Part shown: positions 5,175-12,166 of the stretch, in pieces
How positions within the stretch are numbered: position 1 is the stretch's first letter
How the letters are laid out: each line of letters starts with the position of its first letter
From: a virus
IMG/VR virus record: IMGVR_UViG_3300037300_000430
Span: 1 to 24,081 of that record
Length of the DNA stretch: 24,081 bases
Direction: 5' to 3' (one strand)
Notes under the pieces: generated by a model
The model's database searches: none
Told to the model about the DNA's origin: nothing
The model's input: only the letters and a program-made list of their open reading frames with translations
Made by a program: the position numbers and the translations under genes

Positions 5175-7476
5175 ACAAATAAACCGAGATCCCCTGGACT
5201 TCAACGATTGCACCGCTCCCGGAGAAAATGATCGCAGTGCAGAGCGCGATGAAATCCGCACTGCGTTGCTGGCGCGAATTGAATCGGTGCTGTTCTCTCT
5301 ATTTCCCGCCGGTAAGGTTCTGCGCGGAAAGTTCCACATCGGTGACATTTTGGGCAGTCCGGGCGACAGCCTGGAGATCGTCATCAATGGCGAAAAATCC
5401 GGGTTATGGACGGACCGCGCAACGGGCGACGGCGGCGACATCTTCGATCTGATCGCGCGGTACCTGGCGGCGGATGTGCACATCGATTTCGCGCGGGTGT
5501 TGCAGCACGCCAGTGACTTGGCCGGTTGCGCCAGTCCTGCGCCAACGCGCAAAGCTAAGCGCGAAGCGCCCGTCGACGACCTTGGGCAGGCCACCGCCAA
5601 GTGGGACTACCTGGACGCCGGCGGCACGCTGATCGCGGTGGTCTATCGCTACGACCCGCCTGGTCGGCGCAAGGAATTCAGGCCGTGGGATGCCAAGCGT
5701 CGCAAGATGGCCCCACCCAATCCCAGGCCGTTGTACAACCAACCAGGCATGGTGCACATCGATGCAATCGTTGTCGTCGAGGGCGAGAAATGCGCACAGG
5801 CGCTGATCGATTTGGGCATCTGCGCCACCACAGCCATGCACGGTGCCAACGCGCCGGTCGACAAAACTGACTGGTCGCCCCTGGTCGGCAAGGTTGTGCT
5901 GATCTGGCCGGACCGCGACAAACCGGGATGGGAATATGCCGACCGTGCATCCCAAGCCATCCTGGCCACCGGTGCGGCGTCGTGCGTCATCCTGTATCCG
6001 CCTGCAGACAAACCCGATGGATGGGATGCGTTTGATGCCATAGCAGAAGGTTTTGACGTCCGGGGCTTCCTCGCCACCGGGGACCGCGTGCCGGTGTCGG
6101 TGCAGACGGATGCGCCGATCGACGACCATCTGGTCGAGGGCATCGACTGGACCACCGAGGATGGGCTGGCCACCGCGTTCACACGCCGCTATGGCGACGA
6201 CTGGCGCTTCTGTTCGCAATGGGGCAAGTGGCTGGTATGGACCGGCATTCGCTGGAATCCAGACCAGATGCTCTACATCCAGCACCTGTCACGCAACATC
6301 TGCCGGGCCGCGTCCTTCAAGGCTGATACGCCACGCTTGCGGGCGCGCCTGGCCAGTTCCTCCACCATCAGCGCGGTGGAGCGCATCGCACGCAGCGATC
6401 CGAAACATGCCTCGCTGGCCGAGCACTGGGATGCCGACGTCTGGGTCTTAAACACACCGGGCGGCGTGGTGGATCTGCGCACTGGACACATGCGTGCGCA
6501 CGATCGCGCAGATCGCATGACCAAGGTTGCTACTGCTGTTCCGAAAGGCCACTGCCCGATCTGGCTGAGATTCCTGTCTGATGTGACCGGCGGTGACGCC
6601 GAACTCATGGTCTATCTGCAGCGCATGGTGGGCTATTGCCTGACGGGTGTAACCAGCGAGCACGCATTGTTTTTTCTGTATGGCACGGGAGCCAACGGCA
6701 AGTCGGTGTTCGTGAACGTGATCGCCACCATCCTGGGTGATTACGCCGCCAATGCGCCCATGGATACGTTCATGGAAACGCGCTCCGACCGCCATCCCAC
6801 CGATCTGGCGGGTCTGCGCGGCGCACGCTTTGTGGCGTCCATCGAGACCGAACAGGGTCGGCGCTGGAACGAATCCAAGATCAAGACCATCACCGGCGGC
6901 GACAAGGTGTCGGCGCGTTTCATGCGCCAGGACTTTTTCGACTACACGCCGCACTTCAAGCTGGTCATCGCTGGCAACCACAAGCCATCAATCCGCAACG
7001 TGGATGAGGCCATGAAGCGGCGACTGCACCTGATTCCGTTCACGGTGACGATTCCGCCAGAGCGACGTGACGGCAAGCTCACCGAAAAGCTGCTGCAAGA
7101 GCGCGACGGGATTTTGGCATGGGCATTGGAGGGTTGCCTGCTGTGGCAGCAGTCTGGCCTCAAGCAGCCGCAAAGCGTGATGGATGCGACCGAAGAGTAT
7201 TTCGAGGCCGAGGACGCCATGGGTCGCTGGATCGAGGACCGCTGCGTGTTGCATGGCAATGCCAAAGCGCTGACCTTCGAGTTGTTCAACGACTGGAAGC
7301 AATGGGCGGAATCCAACGGCGAGTTCGTGGGGGCTATGCGCCGTTTCTCGGATGCGCTGCTGACCCGGCGTTTCGAAAAATGGCGCAACAGCGGTGGCAT
7401 GCGCGGCTTCGTTGGCATTGGCCTGAAAGAGCCTACCAGCATGGCGCGGCCGTCCTATCCCTACATCGACAACTGA
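5167..7476 (+). CDS. Phage primase-helicase (Toprim plus D5/P4-type SF3 helicase)
   Basis: The 769-residue protein starts at ATG 5167, with GAGG at 5157-5160; the in-frame GTG at 5155 is less likely. Residues 200-270 form a Toprim primase domain with VVVEGEK (Glu205) and WPDRD (Asp249, Asp251). Residues about 330-470 resemble the D5_N region. The SF3 helicase has Walker A GTGANGKS (506-513), Walker B-like VASIE (555-560 region), sensor IAGNHKP (601-607) and RRL arginines near 618-619. No CHC2 zinc finger is visible. This fits the P4/D5 primase-helicase that unwinds and primes phage DNA at an origin. It is the largest early gene and follows the recombination genes. Confidence 0.93.
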   Translation: MSEQINRDPLDFNDCTAPGENDRSAERDEIRTALLARIESVLFSLFPAGKVLRGKFHIGDILGSPGDSLEIVINGEKSGLWTDRATGDGGDIFDLIARYLAADVHIDFARVLQHASDLAGCASPAPTRKAKREAPVDDLGQATAKWDYLDAGGTLIAVVYRYDPPGRRKEFRPWDAKRRKMAPPNPRPLYNQPGMVHIDAIVVVEGEKCAQALIDLGICATTAMHGANAPVDKTDWSPLVGKVVLIWPDRDKPGWEYADRASQAILATGAASCVILYPPADKPDGWDAFDAIAEGFDVRGFLATGDRVPVSVQTDAPIDDHLVEGIDWTTEDGLATAFTRRYGDDWRFCSQWGKWLVWTGIRWNPDQMLYIQHLSRNICRAASFKADTPRLRARLASSSTISAVERIARSDPKHASLAEHWDADVWVLNTPGGVVDLRTGHMRAHDRADRMTKVATAVPKGHCPIWLRFLSDVTGGDAELMVYLQRMVGYCLTGVTSEHALFFLYGTGANGKSVFVNVIATILGDYAANAPMDTFMETRSDRHPTDLAGLRGARFVASIETEQGRRWNESKIKTITGGDKVSARFMRQDFFDYTPHFKLVIAGNHKPSIRNVDEAMKRRLHLIPFTVTIPPERRDGKLTEKLLQERDGILAWALEGCLLWQQSGLKQPQSVMDATEEYFEAEDAMGRWIEDRCVLHGNAKALTFELFNDWKQWAESNGEFVGAMRRFSDALLTRRFEKWRNSGGMRGFVGIGLKEPTSMARPSYPYIDN

Positions 7477-7487
7477 GGCTGACCATT

Positions 7488-8114
7488 ATGAAAAATGAAA
7501 TTTCCAGCCACCGTCTGACGCAGCTGACTTCTCACAACATTAACTTACTACACGTGCGCGCGGGCGCACCTAAAGAGGGGTTACGTTGTGCTGAGTCCGC
7601 TGCGTCAGACCGAGTCGAAAACGAGGTCGGGTTTGGCAGTCCAACCAGGCGCGTGCTGACCATTCTGGCCATTGATCTGGGCACCACGACCGGGTGGGCA
7701 CTGCGTTCGCGTGACAACGACATTGTGCATGGGTTTGTCAGTCTGCGACCGCAGCGGTTCGAGGGCGGTGGCATGCGCTATCTCCGTTTCAAGCGCTGGC
7801 TTTCCGAACTCAAGTCGATGGCGAACGACATCCACGCCGTGTATTTCGAGGAAGTCCGCCGCCATGCGGGCGTAGATGCGGCCCATGTCTATGGCGGCCT
7901 GATGGCCACGCTCACCACCTGGTGCGAACACCACAACATCCCCTACCAGGGTGTGCCAGTCGGCACGATCAAGAAGCACGCCACCGGCAAAGGCAACGCA
8001 AGCAAGGGCGAGGTGATTGCTGCCATGCGCACCAAGGGGCATCCGGTAACCGACGACAACGAAGCCGACGCCCTGGCCTTGCTGCACTGGGCAATTGATA
8101 CACAGGAAGGCTGA
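7488..8114 (+). CDS. RuvC-like Holliday junction resolvase
   Basis: From about residue 56 the protein is a RuvC-fold nuclease: ILAIDLGTTTGWAL with Asp63, VYFEEV with Glu121/122, and DDNEADALALLHW with Asp190 and Asp194. These are the expected acidic metal ligands. Such phage enzymes resolve recombination and replication junctions. The start is uncertain. ATG 7488 has GAGG at 7475-7478 and gives 208 residues. The domain itself begins at GTG 7653 (153 residues, the usual family length). The 55-residue extension uses TTA, CTA, CGA and AGG codons unlike neighbouring genes and overlaps RNA structure and a short leader frame. The GTG start may therefore be the real one. Confidence 0.88.
   Translation: MKNEISSHRLTQLTSHNINLLHVRAGAPKEGLRCAESAASDRVENEVGFGSPTRRVLTILAIDLGTTTGWALRSRDNDIVHGFVSLRPQRFEGGGMRYLRFKRWLSELKSMANDIHAVYFEEVRRHAGVDAAHVYGGLMATLTTWCEHHNIPYQGVPVGTIKKHATGKGNASKGEVIAAMRTKGHPVTDDNEADALALLHWAIDTQEG
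7513..7610 (+). promoter_or_regulatory. Inverted-repeat leader structure around a strong RBS
   Basis: GTCTGACGCAGC (7513-7524) and GCTGCGTCAGAC (7599-7610) are a perfect 12-base inverted repeat 74 bases apart. Inside it lies a second hairpin, GTGCGC-GCGG-GCGCAC (7554-7569), immediately before AAAGAGGGG (7572-7580). In RNA the long stem would enclose this ribosome binding site and the GTG at 7588. Translation from 7488 or a bound factor could open it. The structure is seen in sequence; regulation is inferred. Confidence 0.5.
7588..7659 (+). CDS. Possible 23-codon leader peptide before the RuvC domain
   Basis: GTG 7588 is preceded at seven bases by AAAGAGGGG (7572-7580), the strongest ribosome binding site in this part of the window. 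It opens a 23-codon frame (VLSPLRQTESKTRSGLAVQP then GAC) ending at TGA 7657-7659. That stop overlaps the region just after the alternative GTG start of ruvC at 7653. This layout would couple resolvase translation to the leader. It competes with the longer resolvase reading from 7488, so only one arrangement may be used. The peptide matches nothing I recognise. Confidence 0.3.
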   Translation: MLSPLRQTESKTRSGLAVQPGAC

Positions 8115-8115
8115 C

Positions 8116-8319
8116 ATGAAATTTCCACAACCGCGCTACCCGTCACCCTTGGGCCGCCTGCAGCCTGTGGCTGTCGATCTGGATGTCATCAAGCAACGTG
8201 GGTGGCAAGACCAGCACATCCTGGTTGTCTCCGATGCTGACGAACGCCTGGATTTTCTTGAGCGGCAGATGATTCGCCGCATTGGTGAGCGACTCTATGG
8301 AGGGGGGCGCCATGAATAA
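8116..8319 (+). CDS. Small unknown protein, 67 aa
   Basis: A 67-residue protein starts at ATG 8116, immediately after the resolvase stop, with AGGAAGG at 8104-8110. The sequence MKFPQPRYPSPLGRLQPVAV is proline-rich at first. It then contains HILVVSDADERLDFLERQMI, a probable helix, and ends in a glycine-rich GGGRHE. There is no recognised motif, cysteine cluster or membrane segment. Its 3' end overlaps the next gene by eight bases. The tight spacing and good ribosome binding site support a genuine small early gene, but no function can be assigned. Confidence 0.65.
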   Translation: MKFPQPRYPSPLGRLQPVAVDLDVIKQRGWQDQHILVVSDADERLDFLERQMIRRIGERLYGGGRHE

Positions 8320-8701
8320 GCACTGCACCGCCTGGTGCGATGAGGATGTTGCTGCACGCTTCCAGGAGGCCGTCGTGACAGGTCGGCGGCTGCCGCCAGT
8401 TCGCGTGCAGGGCTACTTCAATCTCTGGCCGCCCATGGTCCGCCAGGGTTGGGAGCGCTACACAGATGACGACCGCGTGATCCATTTTCCGCCATCACCT
8501 GCAGACGTCGACCGGATGTTGGAGGCCATGAGCTGGGTGCAGTGGCTTGAGGTCGAGAGTCGCCACTTGGTATGGATGCGGGCTGACAATTACGAGTGGC
8601 TTGAGATTGGCCGACGTTTCGGTTGTTGTCGAACCACCGCGTGGCGACGTTGGAAGCTTTCAATCCAAATCGTTGTGGGGCAACTCAATGCCAAACTGTG
8701 A
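8312..8701 (+). CDS. DUF6362-like protein with C-terminal HTH, candidate late regulator
   Basis: A 129-residue protein starts at ATG 8312, preceded by GGAGGGGG at 8299-8306. It resembles DUF6362: a middle region RVQGYFNLWPPMVRQGWERY, then FPPSPADVDRMLEAMSWVQW. A C-terminal helix-turn-helix follows, EWLEIGRRFGCCRTTAWRRW (about residues 95-114), similar to sigma region 4. It is the last gene of the early operon and lies directly before a 230-base non-coding gap that precedes the late genes. This is where many phages keep an ArpU- or Q-like late regulator. Function is inferred from fold and position; no experiment is known to me. Confidence 0.7.
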   Translation: MNKHCTAWCDEDVAARFQEAVVTGRRLPPVRVQGYFNLWPPMVRQGWERYTDDDRVIHFPPSPADVDRMLEAMSWVQWLEVESRHLVWMRADNYEWLEIGRRFGCCRTTAWRRWKLSIQIVVGQLNAKL

Positions 8702-8933
8702 ATCAGAGGGTTTTGGCGCACATAAGCGGCGAACTTACATAGCGTGCGTGCATGTGCGGCTGAAACGACCTTTTGATCGTGCAACACATTGAGGGGTTTA
8801 GGCGTATATTTCAGCTATCTTCTGGACAGACGTGTGAGCAGTGCCAAGCGGCATCGCATCGCGCCTGACTAACACCCCGAACCCGCTCTGAGCTTCCTGC
8901 TCTTGGCGGGTTTTCGCATTTCTGGAACCATTG
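8702..8933. other. Non-coding gap between early and late blocks
   Basis: No convincing reading frame is present on either strand. The region holds a TATATT box at 8805-8810 without a well-spaced -35, GC-rich alternating GTGC/GCGT sequence near 8740-8760, and a terminator hairpin at its right end. It is the natural place for a late promoter dependent on an activator such as the preceding DUF6362-like protein. No promoter can be fixed from sequence alone. Confidence 0.5.
8880..8914 (+). terminator. Intrinsic terminator before the methyltransferase gene
   Basis: AACCCGC (8880-8886) pairs perfectly with GCGGGTT (8906-8912), followed by TTTT at 8911-8914. The loop is 19 bases, longer than ideal. 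The ribosome binding site and start codon of the methyltransferase gene follow within 25 bases, the same header layout seen before three late genes. Confidence 0.65.
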
Positions 8934-10187
8934 ATGCCATCCCTGCAAATCCAATATCGGCCGGTCGAGTTATTGATCCCTTATGCCCGAAATGCTAAGC
9001 AGCACTCGGACGCCCATGTGGCACAGATTGCAGCCAGCATCACCGAGTTTGGTTGGGGAGCGCCGATCTTGGTGGATGGTCAGAACAATGTGATCGCTGG
9101 CCATGGTCGCCTGCTGGCAGCACGCAAGCTCGGCATGACCGATGTACCTGTCGTTCCGATGGAGCATTTGACTGACATCCAACGCAAGGCTTTGATCCTG
9201 GCCGATAACAAAATTGGTGAAAACGCATCCTGGGATGACGCCCTACTGGGTTTGGAGTTGGCCGAGTTGCAGGCCGCAGGGTTTGATCTGGACATCACGG
9301 GCTTTACCCCAGAAGAGTGGGACAAGCTTATTGCAGGCGACATCGGCAACGACGGCTTGACTGATGACGATCAGGTGCCGGAAGTCACCGAAACTGCTAT
9401 TACGCAGACCGGCGACATCTGGCTGATGGGCGAGCACAAGGTGCTGTGCGGCGACGCCACCAAGGCCGAGGACTACAAACGGCTGCTTGGCGATGAACTG
9501 GTCGACATGACCTTCACCGACCCGCCGTACAACGTCCACTATGCCAACACGGCCAAGGACAAGATGCGCGGCACGAACCGCCCGATCTTGAACGACAACA
9601 TGGGGGAGAACTTCAGCGCCTTCCTGCAGGCTGCGTGCGTCAACATTCTGGCCGTCACCAAAGGCGCGGTCTACATCGCGATGAGTTCATCCGAACTTGA
9701 CACCCTGCAGTCAGCGTTTCGCGCCGCCGGTGGCAAGTGGTCGACCTTTGTGATCTGGGCCAAGAACACCTTCACCATGGGACGCGCCGACTACCAGCGC
9801 CAGTACGAGCCCATCCTCTACGGCTGGAAGGACGGCGCTCAGCACTACTGGTGTGGCGCCCGCGACCAAGGTGACGTTTGGCAGATCAAGAAGCCGCACA
9901 AGAACGATTTGCACCCGACCATGAAACCGGTGGAATTGGTTGAGCGGGCTGTGAGGAACAGCAGCAAGACGCGTGACCTGGTGCTCGACCCCTTTGGTGG
10001 ATCCGGCACCACGGTCATTGCCTGCGAGAAGGCGGGTAGACGCGCTCGACTCATCGAACTTGATCCGAAGTACGTGGACGTGATCGTCAAGCGCTGGCAG
10101 GAATTCAGCGGCAAACAGGCCGCCCGTTTCAAAGACGGGGTGGCGTTTGACGCGTTGGCTGAGGATTCTCAGCCGGCGACTGCGTAA
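8934..10187 (+). CDS. ParB-domain DNA methyltransferase (DPPY type)
   Basis: The 417-residue protein fuses two domains. Residues 10-95 are a ParB/sulfiredoxin-like domain with NVIAGHGRLLAARKLG (52-67). Residues 160-390 are an amino-methyltransferase with DPPY at 196-199 and the S-adenosylmethionine-binding LDPFGGSGTT at 351-360. The order (catalytic motif before FxGxG) is the beta class, and DPPY suggests N6-adenine or N4-cytosine methylation. ATG 8934 is favoured over TTG 8931 because of spacing to GGA at 8924. Phage genes of this type usually lie near the terminase and may protect DNA from restriction or mark it for packaging. There is no cognate nuclease nearby apart from the HNH packaging protein. 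Confidence 0.93.
   Translation: MPSLQIQYRPVELLIPYARNAKQHSDAHVAQIAASITEFGWGAPILVDGQNNVIAGHGRLLAARKLGMTDVPVVPMEHLTDIQRKALILADNKIGENASWDDALLGLELAELQAAGFDLDITGFTPEEWDKLIAGDIGNDGLTDDDQVPEVTETAITQTGDIWLMGEHKVLCGDATKAEDYKRLLGDELVDMTFTDPPYNVHYANTAKDKMRGTNRPILNDNMGENFSAFLQAACVNILAVTKGAVYIAMSSSELDTLQSAFRAAGGKWSTFVIWAKNTFTMGRADYQRQYEPILYGWKDGAQHYWCGARDQGDVWQIKKPHKNDLHPTMKPVELVERAVRNSSKTRDLVLDPFGGSGTTVIACEKAGRRARLIELDPKYVDVIVKRWQEFSGKQAARFKDGVAFDALAEDSQPATA
10157..10174. repeat. Perfect hairpin between two convergent genes
   Basis: GGCTGAG (10157-10163) and CTCAGCC (10168-10174) form a seven-base stem with a GATT loop. It lies inside the overlapping 3' ends of the methyltransferase gene and the leftward DUF3489 gene and covers the stop codon of the latter. 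No T run follows on either strand, so it is not a standard intrinsic terminator. Confidence 0.6.
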
Positions 10188-10669
10188 ATTCGTTCACCAC
10201 CTTGCGCCTTGCTCGACGTGATCTCAATACCCAGCTTCTTCTTGAATGCGCCGGCAAAGGTGCCGCGCACCGTGTGCGCTTGCCATCCCGTGGCCTCACA
10301 AATTTGCTGAATCGTTGCGCCCTCGGCGCGCTTGAGCATGGCAATGACCATAGCTTGTTTGCTGCTGTCCCGCCTGCGGGACTTGGGTGTTTCAGTTGGC
10401 TGTACGGCTTCGGCAGCCTCGATGACTTTATCAAGCGCTGCAAGGCTAATCGGAGCGCGGCACGGTAACCCGAGGGCATCGTAGCCCTCGGCGGTAACGA
10501 ACCAAGCGGCACCATCCGTTGTAATGAGTGCCCGGTTAAGCAGGCTGTCAAGAACCTTCTTACGTGCCCCGCCTTTGATGTTGTCGGGAAACCAGACGAT
10601 CTTGCCGTCAGTAAATTCGGTGGCGTGAGCGAGGATGGCGTGTTGTGTTTGGCTGAGTTGCATGGCCAT
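10169..10669 (-). CDS. DUF3489 domain protein
   Basis: A leftward 166-residue protein starts at ATG 10669, chosen because AGGAG lies six bases upstream on the minus strand; the frame continues further 5' without a better site. The C-terminal third (about residues 104-166) is a DUF3489 domain: SKQAMVIAMLKRAEGATIQQ, followed by an HTH-like ICEATGWQAHTVRGTFAGAF and KKKLGIEI. The N-terminal half (LSQTQHAILAHATEF) also looks like a small helical DNA-binding unit. The function of DUF3489 is unknown; a nucleic-acid-binding role is inferred. Its 3' end overlaps the convergent methyltransferase by 19 bases. It is the last gene of the leftward island. Confidence 0.85.
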   Translation of the reverse strand: MAMQLSQTQHAILAHATEFTDGKIVWFPDNIKGGARKKVLDSLLNRALITTDGAAWFVTAEGYDALGLPCRAPISLAALDKVIEAAEAVQPTETPKSRRRDSSKQAMVIAMLKRAEGATIQQICEATGWQAHTVRGTFAGAFKKKLGIEITSSKAQGGERIYAVAG

Positions 10670-10682
10670 GGCGATCTCCTGA

Positions 10683-10874
10683 TTACGGTTGTTGTTGGTT
10701 GGATTGGGGCGACTGCTTTCCGGCTTCAAAGGCGGCGAGCAGGGCAGTCTTGATGCCCCAGAAGCTCACCTCATGAAAGTCGAGTCGGTCGCTGTTACGT
10801 GTCGAGAGCGTTTCGACAAAAAGATGGTCTAGCGCGATTTGCTGGAGAAGTTGATCTCGGTCGGCGTTGTCCAT
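10683..10874 (-). CDS. DUF6900-like small protein
   Basis: A leftward 63-residue protein starts at ATG 10874, overlapping the previous stop as TGATG; a GTG at 10877 is possible. The core LDHLFVETLSTRNSDRLDFH followed by EVSFWGIKTALLAAFEAGK matches my memory of DUF6900 proteins, which occur beside DUF3489 genes in proteobacterial prophages. The tail is Gln/Pro-rich. There is no catalytic motif. Tight coupling to the 69-residue gene and proximity to DUF3489 indicate one operon. Function is unknown. Confidence 0.75.
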   Translation of the reverse strand: MDNADRDQLLQQIALDHLFVETLSTRNSDRLDFHEVSFWGIKTALLAAFEAGKQSPQSNQQQP

Positions 10875-11083
10875 CACTTGGCACCCCCGACCTGGTGGAT
10901 CTGGCGAGCGCGCTCAAAGCCAACCCAGTCGCCTTGTTGGTCTAGGCCTCGCGACGCAAGTTCTTCGCGGGCTAGGAGGTTGAGATCGAGTTCTCCGCGT
11001 GCTGCAGCAGCGAGGACTTTGGTCAATGCGATCTGAATGAAGCCGACCTCGTCGATCGTGAATTCGTGGGTGGTAAGTGTCAT
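10874..11083 (-). CDS. Small unknown protein, 69 aa, first gene of leftward island
   Basis: A leftward 69-residue protein starts at ATG 11083 with an excellent ribosome binding site (AAAGGAG five bases upstream on the minus strand). The sequence has FTIDEVGFIQIALTKVLAAA followed by ARGELDLNLLAREELASRGL, mainly helical, and a C-terminal ERARQIHQVGG. No known motif is visible. It is the first of three coupled leftward genes. The 119 bases upstream, shared with the divergent HNH gene, should carry the promoter, but I could not fix one. Confidence 0.75.
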   Translation of the reverse strand: MTLTTHEFTIDEVGFIQIALTKVLAAAARGELDLNLLAREELASRGLDQQGDWVGFERARQIHQVGGAK

Positions 11084-11202
11084 TTTTTCTCCTTTGGGCC
11101 GGTTGATGGTGTTGGTAGTAACGCTCTGTTCAAGGTGGAAGCCAAGCGGTAAATCAACAGTTTCTGCAGATAGTTGCGAACAATTTTGAGAGTGTTGATG
11201 TC

Positions 11203-11592
11203 ATGCCACTAGCAGCCCCAACACCTTGCCGACATCCCGGTTGTGGTGCTGTGCTAACCAAGCCCGGCTACTGCGACGCCCACCGTGTTGCGGTGCATCG
11301 TGACTACGGTCGCGCACGCCGTGGCTTCGATATCGAGCGCTGCTTCTACCAGTCAACCGCGTGGCGTGCAGTGCGTGCTGCGTTCCTGCGTGAGCACCCG
11401 GTGTGCGCGCGTTGTAGCGCCCTTGGGCGCGTCGTTGCGGCAGTGGTGGCAGACCACGTGGTGCCATTGAAGGACGGCGGCGCACGCTTTGACAGGTCCA
11501 ACCTGCAAGCGCTGTGCGTGTCCTGCCACAACAGAAAAACGGCGCGCGAGACCGCTGGCAGACGGGTAAATGGCGCTGACCTACCCCCATAG
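11203..11592 (+). CDS. HNH endonuclease of the packaging machinery
   Basis: The 129-residue protein has an N-terminal Cys/His cluster (C9, C14, C24, H27) and a second HNH domain: C68-x2-C71, ADHVVPLKDGG with Asp84-His85, Asn100, and CVSCHNRK with C105, C108 and H109. This is the phage-type HNH nuclease that, in HK97-like phages, is encoded next to cos and the terminase and is needed for terminase cutting. The start is ATG 11203; the ribosome binding site is weak (TTGAGAG). The stop TAG at 11590 lies inside a G/C hairpin. The terminase small subunit gene follows after 115 bases, supporting the packaging role. Confidence 0.9.
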   Translation: MPLAAPTPCRHPGCGAVLTKPGYCDAHRVAVHRDYGRARRGFDIERCFYQSTAWRAVRAAFLREHPVCARCSALGRVVAAVVADHVVPLKDGGARFDRSNLQALCVSCHNRKTARETAGRRVNGADLPP

Positions 11593-11707
11593 GGGGGGGT
11601 GAATCTCTACATCGTGCGCGGCGCGATGCGTGCGCGTGCACAGATTTTTGTGCGTGCAAATTGAAACAGGGGGGAGTCCCCCCAGATCCGAATCGAAACG
11701 AGACCCA
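11583..11707. other. Candidate cos/packaging region with two G/C hairpins
   Basis: The gap between the HNH and small terminase genes holds two G-run hairpins: ACCCCC (11583-11588) with GGGGGT (11595-11600), and GGGGGG-AGT-CCCCCC (11669-11683). Between them are repeated GTGCG/CGTGC motifs (about 11614-11658), suitable as terminase binding sites. In HK97-like phages cos lies exactly between these genes. The exact cut positions cannot be read from sequence. A terminator role for the second hairpin is unlikely because no T run follows. Confidence 0.5.
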
Positions 11708-12166
11708 ATGCCTGGACGCAAACCCCTTCCCACCACCGTCAAGAAGATCAAAGGAACGCTACAGAAGTGCCGCGCCAACCAGCGCGAGCCTCAACCGCAG
11801 GGTGACTTGGTGGAGCCACCGCTGTACATGACGGACGGTGCAAAGAACGCCTGGCGCTACGCCATCGAAAGTGCCCCACAGCATCTTTTGCGGCGCCTCG
11901 ATATGTCGGTGCTGGAGGTCTGGGCCTGCGCAGCTGATCTGTACCGCCAAGCACAAACAGGTCTCGTTAAGACGGGCCTGTTGATTAAAGCCCCTAACAC
12001 GGGTGTTCCGATGCAGTCGCCGTACCTGGCGATCGCCAACAAACAGGCCCAGATCATGACTAAAGCCGCAATCGAGATGGGATTCACCCCCGCGTCGCGG
12101 TCGCGCATCACGCTGCCGATGGAAGCGGCAGATGATCTGGATCCGTGGTCAGAGATTGCGGGCTGA
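11708..12166 (+). CDS. terS: Terminase small subunit (P27 family)
   Basis: A 152-residue protein starts at ATG 11708. The first half, MPGRKPLPTTVKKIKGTLQK, followed by PQGDLVEPPLYMTDGAKNAW, is the typical P27-family opening. The second half is helical with AADLYRQAQTGLVKTG and PNTGVPMQSPYLAIANKQAQ. The family recognises the packaging site and recruits the large subunit. It lies between the candidate cos region and the large terminase gene, whose start overlaps its stop (TGATG at 12164-12168). Length is typical. Confidence 0.9.
   Translation: MPGRKPLPTTVKKIKGTLQKCRANQREPQPQGDLVEPPLYMTDGAKNAWRYAIESAPQHLLRRLDMSVLEVWACAADLYRQAQTGLVKTGLLIKAPNTGVPMQSPYLAIANKQAQIMTKAAIEMGFTPASRSRITLPMEAADDLDPWSEIAG

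Noticed and set aside
4665-6285. Long leftward open frames (4665-5600 and 5404-6285)
   Set aside because: They are antisense to the nuclease and the primase-helicase, whose motifs are clear; no recognisable product.
8781-8810. Late promoter with TATATT at 8805-8810
   Set aside because: The best upstream element (GCAACA, 8781-8786) is a poor -35 match; kept only as a note on the gap.
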